Of a DNA stretch of 64,000 bases, positions 59,000 through 64,000 are shown one piece after another. The number at the start of each line of letters is the position of its first letter. Position 1 is the first letter of the stretch. This stretch comes from Rhizobium etli_C (GTDB lineage: Bacteria; Pseudomonadota; Alphaproteobacteria; Rhizobiales; Rhizobiaceae). The notes below the pieces were generated by a model. That model searched no databases. It was not told where the DNA came from and saw only the letters and a program-made list of their open reading frames with translations. The stretch is taken from NCBI RefSeq assembly GCF_014198605.1, contig NZ_JACIHU010000001.1; one strand, 5' to 3'. The position numbers and the translations under genes were made by a program.

Positions 59000-59613
59000 G
59001 CCTCGTCCTTCTTCTCAGTCTGCGCCGGCGTTTTCGGCGTTGCGGGCTTCCTGGCTGCCGTCGCGCGTTTCGGCTTCTCGACCGGTGCGGCAATGGCGGC
59101 GACCGCATCGGCTTTGTCAGCGGCCTTGACGCGCGGCTTGCGCGGAGCCTTCGGCTTGGCGGCAATCGTGTCGGCCTGGACGGTCGCGGCGGCGACGGGT
59201 TCCGGCGCCGGTACGGGTGCCGGCACCAGCGGTGGCGTTTCCGGCAGGCTCATCGAGGGCGTCGGGGCGGATACGGCGGCCGGCGGCACTTCGGTCTTGT
59301 TCTCAGAGGGCGTGCTTGCTTTCTGCAGGTCGGCCTTGATCTCGTTGCCCATCTGACGAAGCGGGTTCATGGCCTCGCGCAGACTGTTGACCGGATTGAG
59401 CTTCTGGGCGTCCGTGATCGTCTGGCGGACATCGTCGAGCTCGGCCTCACGCAGCGCTTCGTCGAACTGCGCGCGGAACTCACCGGCTACCTTGCGGGCG
59501 CGCTGCGTCATCTTGCCGAAAGCGCGCAGCATCGGCGGCAAATCCTTGGGACCGACAACGACGATCAGCACGACCGCGATGACCAAAAGCTCGGTCCAGC
59601 CTATATCGAACAT
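58996..59613 (-). CDS. tatB: Twin-arginine translocase subunit TatB
   Basis: A 205-residue protein: one N-terminal helix (MFDIGWTELLVIAVVLIVVVGPKDLP) with the conserved Glu and Gly-Pro hinge, an amphipathic helix, and a long Pro/Ala/Lys-rich tail (about residues 105-205) of low complexity. The N-terminal pattern PPMLRAFGKMTQRARKVAGEF is typical of TatB rather than TatA. It lies 51 bases after tatA and overlaps tatC. Confidence 0.95.
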   Translation of the reverse strand: MFDIGWTELLVIAVVLIVVVGPKDLPPMLRAFGKMTQRARKVAGEFRAQFDEALREAELDDVRQTITDAQKLNPVNSLREAMNPLRQMGNEIKADLQKASTPSENKTEVPPAAVSAPTPSMSLPETPPLVPAPVPAPEPVAAATVQADTIAAKPKAPRKPRVKAADKADAVAAIAAPVEKPKRATAARKPATPKTPAQTEKKDEA

Positions 59614-59664
59614 GCAAGGCTCCTGGACGGGAAGCGCGGGGGCTGCGCTCTTTCCCGGACTTGA

Positions 59665-59856
59665 TTACTTTGTTTCGTCGGCCTTGTGATCGACGGTCTT
59701 TGCCGTTTCCGGCGCATCTTCGTCGGTCATGCCCTTCTTGAAGCTCTTGATGCCCTTGGCGACATCGCCCATCAGTTCCGGGATCTTGCCGCGACCGAAC
59801 AACAACAGCACGACGACCAGAACGATCAGCCAGTGCCAGATGCCAAAAGAACCCAT
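59665..59856 (-). CDS. tatA: Twin-arginine translocase subunit TatA
   Basis: A 63-residue pore-forming subunit: MGSFGIWHWLIVLVVVLLLF helix, FGRGKIPELMGDVAKGIKSF hinge and amphipathic helix, and a short acidic tail. ATG at 59856 is the family start; the frame is open to 59904. It heads tatA-tatB-tatC. Confidence 0.95.
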   Translation of the reverse strand: MGSFGIWHWLIVLVVVLLLFGRGKIPELMGDVAKGIKSFKKGMTDEDAPETAKTVDHKADETK

Positions 59857-59982
59857 TACGCTTACTCCCTGTTGTGATGTTCCCTCGATGTAAGGATTTC
59901 CCACACCGTTTCCAACATCAAGCCCTTTGAACTGAGCTTAATGTCATGGTATCGCCCATTGTGACAAGCCACAGACCTGCCG

Positions 59983-60001
59983 AAAAATGGTGAGCACCAT
60001 T
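59983..60001 (-). terminator. Possible terminator of scpB
   Basis: On the minus strand AATGGTG-CT-CACCATT is followed by TTT, so a 7-bp stem ends in a five-T run counting the paired bases. It lies 38 bases after the scpB stop and before tatA. The short loop and short T run make it moderate. Confidence 0.4.
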
Positions 60002-60038
60002 GTTTTCGTCATGCATGGCAAAAGCAAGACGAAGTCCT

Positions 60039-60743
60039 TCAATCTTCGGAGGTAGAGCGTGGGGCGAGCAACCCAAGTTCTTCGAGATCCATCTGGGTAA
60101 TGGGGTCTTCGTCCTCGCTCAGCTCGTCGTTCATCAATGGCGAGGGAATATTGAAATTCGCCGGAATCCGGCCCGAGAGCAGGCCTGCTCCCTTCAATTC
60201 TTCGAGACCGGGCAGGTCGCGCAATTCCTCGAGGCCGAAATGGTCGAGAAAATCCCGCGTCGTGCCCAAGGTCACCGGCCGGCCCGGCGTGCGCCGGCGG
60301 CCGCGAAACCGCACCCAGCCGGCTTCCATCAGCACGTCGAGCGTGCCGCGCGAGGTCTGCACGCCGCGGATATCCTCGATTTCGGCGCGCGTCACCGGCT
60401 GGTGATAGGCGATGATCGACAGCACTTCCAGCGCGGCGCGCGACAGCTTCTTCACCTCATTGTCATCGCGGCGGATGACGAAGGAGAGATCGGCGGCGGT
60501 GCGGAAGGCCCAGGCGCCCTCCACCTGCACGAGGTTGACGCCGCGCGGCGCATATTGCTCCTTCAGGCGCAGCATGATCGCGCGAACGTCGGCATCCCTG
60601 GGGAGGCGCTCGGCGAGGAAACCCTCGGGCACCGGCTGCGAGGAGGCAAAAACCAGGGCCTCGGCGATGCGCTCGGCCTCGATCTCGGCCTGCAGGTCGC
60701 GACCTTCGTCCTCGTAATCCTCTTCGCTCTTCAGATCGATCAA
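60039..60743 (-). CDS. scpB: Segregation and condensation protein B
   Basis: A 234-residue winged-helix kleisin-interacting protein of the SMC complex. Signatures are AERIAEALVFASSQPVPEGFLAERLP, EVLSIIAYHQPVTRAEIEDIRGV and GTTRDFLDHFGLEELRDLPGLEEL. No ATG is present before the conserved region; TTG at 60743 overlaps the scpA stop (TTGA) and is the only reasonable start. The acidic tail ends APRSTSED. Confidence 0.94.
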   Translation of the reverse strand: MIDLKSEEDYEDEGRDLQAEIEAERIAEALVFASSQPVPEGFLAERLPRDADVRAIMLRLKEQYAPRGVNLVQVEGAWAFRTAADLSFVIRRDDNEVKKLSRAALEVLSIIAYHQPVTRAEIEDIRGVQTSRGTLDVLMEAGWVRFRGRRRTPGRPVTLGTTRDFLDHFGLEELRDLPGLEELKGAGLLSGRIPANFNIPSPLMNDELSEDEDPITQMDLEELGLLAPRSTSED

Positions 60744-61600
60744 GCCGGCCGCTCCTGTTCCACCACTTGCAGCGTCGCATGTTTCGGGCCGCGGCGCATA
60801 TAGAGCGGTTGGAAGGCACCGTCCTGGCGGATTTCGAGCTTGCCCTCGCGCACCAGCTCCAACGAGGCGGCAAAGGCGCTGGCGATGGCCGTGACGCGCT
60901 CCTCGGGCGCTGCGAGATAACGCAGCAGATAGTGCTCCATCGCCGTCCAGTCCCCGACCTCGCCGATCATCTGGGTCAGCAGCTCGCGCGCATCGGTCAG
61001 CGACCACACATTGCGCCTCTCGATCGTCACCTGGGTGACGGCGTGGCGCTGGCGCAGCGCCGCATAGGCGGTCAGGAGATCGTAGAGGCTCGCCGCGTAA
61101 GCCGACTGCTGCCGATCGGGAATATGCTCGGGCGCGCCGCGCGCGAAGATATCGCGGCCAAGGCGGTTGCGGTTAACGAGGCCGTCGGCCGCCTGGCGCA
61201 TGGCTTCGAGGCGTTTCAGGCGGAAGGCAAGTGTTGCCGCCATCTCCTCGCCCGAGGGCCCGTCATCCTTGACCTGTTGGGGAATGAGCAGCCGTGACTT
61301 CAAATAGGCAAGCCAGGCCGCCATGACGAGATAATCGGCGGCGAGCTCGATGCGGATCCGGCGGGCGCTTTCGACGAACTGCAGATATTGCTCGGCAAGC
61401 GCCAGCACCGAAATGCGCGACAGGTCGACCTTCTGGTTGCGGGCGAGATAGAGCAACAGGTCGAGCGGACCTTCGAAGCCGGCAACGTCGATCACCAACG
61501 CCGGCTCGTGGCTGGCGCGCTCGGCGCCGTTGTCCTGCCACAGCTTGTCCATCGGCGTTGCCGCCTGCGGACGTTTCGTGCCCTTGACCGTGTTCACCAC
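60740..61600 (-). CDS. scpA: Segregation and condensation protein A
   Basis: A 286-residue kleisin that links SMC heads. It has FEGPLDLLLYLARNQKVDLSRISVLALAEQYL near residue 42, LAADYLVMAAWLAYLKSRLLIP near 88 and a C-terminal winged helix. GTG at 61600 has GAGGAG four bases upstream and follows nagZ by 15 bases. The next codon is also GTG and is almost equally likely; ATG at 61552 would still give a near-complete protein. ScpB follows with overlapping codons. Confidence 0.93.
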   Translation of the reverse strand: MVNTVKGTKRPQAATPMDKLWQDNGAERASHEPALVIDVAGFEGPLDLLLYLARNQKVDLSRISVLALAEQYLQFVESARRIRIELAADYLVMAAWLAYLKSRLLIPQQVKDDGPSGEEMAATLAFRLKRLEAMRQAADGLVNRNRLGRDIFARGAPEHIPDRQQSAYAASLYDLLTAYAALRQRHAVTQVTIERRNVWSLTDARELLTQMIGEVGDWTAMEHYLLRYLAAPEERVTAIASAFAASLELVREGKLEIRQDGAFQPLYMRRGPKHATLQVVEQERPA

Positions 61601-61615
61601 CCTGCTCCTCTGCGA

Positions 61616-62629
61616 TCACACGATCGCAAACATTGCCTCGAACTCCGCCCGCAGTTCGGCTTCGTCAACCGTATCCGGCGCGGCGAAGCCTGCTTCCACC
61701 GCCTTGGCGCGGGCAAGCGACACGCCGGCGAGCGGTGGAACATTTGCCACGACATCCACCATCTCGTCCATCTTGCCATTGCAATGCAGCACGATATCGC
61801 ATCCGCCTGCAATGATATTCGCCGCACGTTCGCCGATCGTGCCCGAAAGAGCGTTCATCGAGCTATCGTCGGAAAGCAGCAGACCGCTGAAGCCGATATG
61901 CTCGCGGATGACGCCGTCGATCACCTTGCGCGAGGTCGTCGCCGGATTGTCCGGGTCGATGGCGGTGAAGACGACATGACAGGTCATCGCCATCAGCTCG
62001 TCCTTCATCGCGACGAAGGGCAGGAAATCATGGGTTTCGAGCTCATCGCGCGAGACGGTGACGACGGGCAGCTCCAGATGGGAATCGGCAAAACCGCGGC
62101 CGTGGCCGGGCATATGCTTCATCACAGGCAGCAGGCCGCCGGCCTTCAGCCCTTCGGCAGCGGCCCGGCCCATGGCGATGACGGTCTCGGGATCGCCGCT
62201 ATAGGCGCGGTCGCCGATGACATTGCTGCTGCCTTCGACCGGCACGTCGAGCACCGGCAGGCAATCGACATCGATACCAAGCCTCGAAAGGTCGAAGGCG
62301 TGCAGCCGCGACATCGCCCAGGCGGCGCGCAGGCCGAGCGCCGGGTCCCGGCGATAGAGATCGCCGAGCGCCTGGCCAGAGGGATAGCGTGAGAGAATGG
62401 GGGGACGGATGCGCTGGACGCGGCCGCCCTCCTGGTCGATCAGCACCGGCGCATGCCAGCCGACACTGTCGCGCAGTTCGGCGACGAGATCGGTGATCTG
62501 CGAGGCTTCGGAGATGTTGCGCCCGAAGAGAATGAAGCCCCAGGGCTGTTCGCCCCGAAAGAAGGCCTTCTCTTCGGCTGTGAGGGCAAGGCCGCTGCAG
62601 CCAAGGATCATCGCTTTTGATTCGGTCAT
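61616..62629 (-). CDS. nagZ: Beta-N-acetylhexosaminidase
   Basis: A 337-residue glycoside hydrolase family 3 enzyme that releases GlcNAc from anhydro-muropeptides in cell-wall recycling. The active-site motif is KHMPGHGRGFADSHLELP with the His/Asp dyad. QPWGFILFGRNI and LIDQEGGRVQRIRPP are the family substrate motifs, and LLLSDDSSMNAL includes the nucleophile Asp. ATG at 62629 gives the cytoplasmic NagZ length; the frame continues to 62788. Confidence 0.95.
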   Translation of the reverse strand: MTESKAMILGCSGLALTAEEKAFFRGEQPWGFILFGRNISEASQITDLVAELRDSVGWHAPVLIDQEGGRVQRIRPPILSRYPSGQALGDLYRRDPALGLRAAWAMSRLHAFDLSRLGIDVDCLPVLDVPVEGSSNVIGDRAYSGDPETVIAMGRAAAEGLKAGGLLPVMKHMPGHGRGFADSHLELPVVTVSRDELETHDFLPFVAMKDELMAMTCHVVFTAIDPDNPATTSRKVIDGVIREHIGFSGLLLSDDSSMNALSGTIGERAANIIAGGCDIVLHCNGKMDEMVDVVANVPPLAGVSLARAKAVEAGFAAPDTVDEAELRAEFEAMFAIV

Positions 62630-62684
62630 ATAGGAATCATAGACCGACCCGGGCCAAATGCGAGCAAGCGCGGGCGCGATGCAC

Positions 62685-62718
62685 AAAAAAGAGCGGCGGG
62701 CCGATCGGCCCGCCGCTC
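62685..62718 (-). terminator. Intrinsic terminator of the SPOR gene
   Basis: A perfect 12-bp stem GAGCGGCGGGCC/GGCCCGCCGCTC (62691-62702 and 62707-62718) with loop GATC, followed on the minus strand by six T. It lies between the SPOR-protein gene and nagZ, so nagZ needs its own promoter. Confidence 0.93.
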
Positions 62719-62739
62719 TCATAATTCCGTGACCTGATT

Positions 62740-64000
62740 TTACTTGGAGATCAGGCAGCTTCCGCCGGCTGCGCGATACTGTTCGCAAAGTGCTGCGGCC
62801 TCATCCTTAGAGCCGACCGGGATGCGAACACGGTAGAAAGTACCCTTGCCGGCGATATCGGCCCTGCGGATCTCATGAGCGCGGCCACCCAGCACCCCGG
62901 CGAATTTCTTCGAGAGGTTGGCATAGGACTTGTTGGCCTCGTCCTCCGACGGCAGTGACGCGATTTGGAGGCCGTAGCCGCCGGCGGATGCGGCCTGCTG
63001 CGGCTGGGCGGCGGGCGCGGCAGAGGCGACCTGCGTCGGCTGCTGCGCGGGCGTGCGGACATTGCCCTTTTCGGTGACGGTGCCGACGACATTGACGGGC
63101 TGATCGGCCGGGCGGGCAATCGGAACCGGGGCCGTATCGGCGATCGTCGTGGTCTTGACCGGCCGTACCGGCGCATCGGCCGAGGAGGGATTTGCCGTCT
63201 GCGCATCGGCAGTTACGGCAGGCGATCCTTGAGCCGGGGCGGGTTCGACCGGTGCTGCGGAACGCGCATCGGCGGAAGCAACCTCGGCGCTTGCCGGGAA
63301 GCTTGCAGCCGTTCCGCTAACCGGCGGCACGGTCGGGGTCGACGGCGCGGACTGGGCCGTGACCGGCGGTTGGGCAGACGGCACCGGCTGGGCAGACGGC
63401 GTTGTCTGGGCAGACTGTTCCGACGCCTCCGGCTGATCGACGGGCGCAGCCTCCTCGCGGGCGACCAGGGTGCCGTCAGGCTTGACGATCATCGTGCGGA
63501 CCTTGCGCGGCGAAACGGACGGCGTCTTGTCGGCGCCGCTTGCGGGCGTGTCCTCGGCGTTCGCCTGGTTCGGCAGCAGACGCGGATCCTCCGTCTCACC
63601 GACCGCGGTCGGCGTGACCGGATCGCCGGCGGCGGCGTTCTCGTCGTCCTCGGGCAGCGCTTCCGGTGTCAGTGTGCGCTGGACGACATCGACGGGCGCC
63701 TCGTCGGACGACACGAGCGCCTTCTGCTTCGGCTCCTCGGCAGAACCCGCTACGCGGTCGTAAACGGCCTTGTCCTGGTTGGGCACGGTCTTGCCGCCGG
63801 GATTTTCCGGAACGACCTTGACCGGCTCCTTGTCGGCGGTGATCACGCGCGGCTCGCCGGATGCGACAATGCCAAGCCCCTCGCCGTTCCAGACGGAGGA
63901 ATAGACGCCATAACCGACGCCGGCGAAGACCACCAGCACGACAGCCCCGGCAAGCAGCCGGCGCATCGAGCGGGCGCGGCTGAAATCGGCGGCCTGGCTT
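62740..64000 (-). CDS. SPOR domain protein, 5' end cut by the window edge
   Basis: At least 420 residues. The frame stays open past the window end, so the ATG at 63966 is probably internal and the N-terminus is outside. A transmembrane helix (LLAGAVVLVVFAGVGYGVY) is followed by about 270 residues of Pro/Ala/Thr-rich linker. The C-terminal SPOR domain has YGLQIASLPSEDEANKSYAN and FYRVRIPVGSKDEAAALCEQ. SPOR domains bind glycan strands denuded of peptides at the septum, so a division-site role is likely. A strong terminator follows. Confidence 0.88.
   Translation of the reverse strand, partial: SQAADFSRARSMRRLLAGAVVLVVFAGVGYGVYSSVWNGEGLGIVASGEPRVITADKEPVKVVPENPGGKTVPNQDKAVYDRVAGSAEEPKQKALVSSDEAPVDVVQRTLTPEALPEDDENAAAGDPVTPTAVGETEDPRLLPNQANAEDTPASGADKTPSVSPRKVRTMIVKPDGTLVAREEAAPVDQPEASEQSAQTTPSAQPVPSAQPPVTAQSAPSTPTVPPVSGTAASFPASAEVASADARSAAPVEPAPAQGSPAVTADAQTANPSSADAPVRPVKTTTIADTAPVPIARPADQPVNVVGTVTEKGNVRTPAQQPTQVASAAPAAQPQQAASAGGYGLQIASLPSEDEANKSYANLSKKFAGVLGGRAHEIRRADIAGKGTFYRVRIPVGSKDEAAALCEQYRAAGGSCLISK

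Overview
The window reads as a stretch of the main chromosome of a Rhizobium of the etli/leguminosarum group. This is a judgement from gene content and protein style, not from a database search. Supporting signs are the high GC content, alphaproteobacterial promoters of the CTTGAC-N17-CTATAT type, homologues of mitochondrial complex I accessory proteins, a rhizobial-size class I PHA synthase, a fused SecDF, and a probable alpha-r14 (NfeR1-type) small RNA. Almost everything is housekeeping; there is no phage, transposase, CRISPR array or rRNA operon.

Layout. 0-10 kb: NDUFS4-like subunit, tRNA-Pro, DUF192 and tandem cold-shock pair, gloA, an M15-type lipoprotein, three tRNA-Glu genes (two of them an exact 125-bp duplication with promoter), recJ, hom and a class I aminotransferase. 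10-20 kb: phaC, a DUF2778 protein, a second aminotransferase, a DsbA-like protein, aroQ-accB-accC-aat. 20-30 kb: DUF2155 and NDUFA12, the GatCAB amidotransferase genes split into gatB and gatC-gatA and separated by acetyltransferases and a YjhX/TopAI-like gene with an attenuator-like leader, then a UPF0173 hydrolase and ruvX. 30-43 kb: a TetR regulator, map, radC, a short insertion flanked by a second, decayed radC 3' end (holding an unrecognised TPR-like gene and an FMN-dependent hydroxy-acid dehydrogenase), sthA, a radical SAM protein, tig and tRNA-Leu. 43-54 kb: GDYXXLXY/DUF2157 pair, the sRNA with three anti-Shine-Dalgarno loops, two DUF1127 genes, trmFO, complex I assembly-factor homologues (NDUFAF6-like and NDUFAF3-like) next to secDF-yajC, and a DUF815 ATPase. 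53-64 kb: a minus-strand block running SPOR protein, nagZ, scpA, scpB, tatA, tatB, tatC, serS, surE, pcm and a LysM/LytM lipoprotein.

How it fits together. Several genes serve respiration (NDUFS4, NDUFA12, the NDUFAF6/NDUFAF3 pair), protein export (tatABC, secDF-yajC), translation (gatCAB, serS, tRNAs, map, tig, aat, trmFO), the cell envelope (SPOR protein, nagZ, LytM factor, M15 lipoprotein, DUF2778) and chromosome maintenance (recJ, ruvX, scpAB).

The places most worth a second look are the yjhX leader (25468-25660), the three-loop sRNA (45086-45209), and the radC-flanked insertion with its orphan 453-residue protein (33100-36209).
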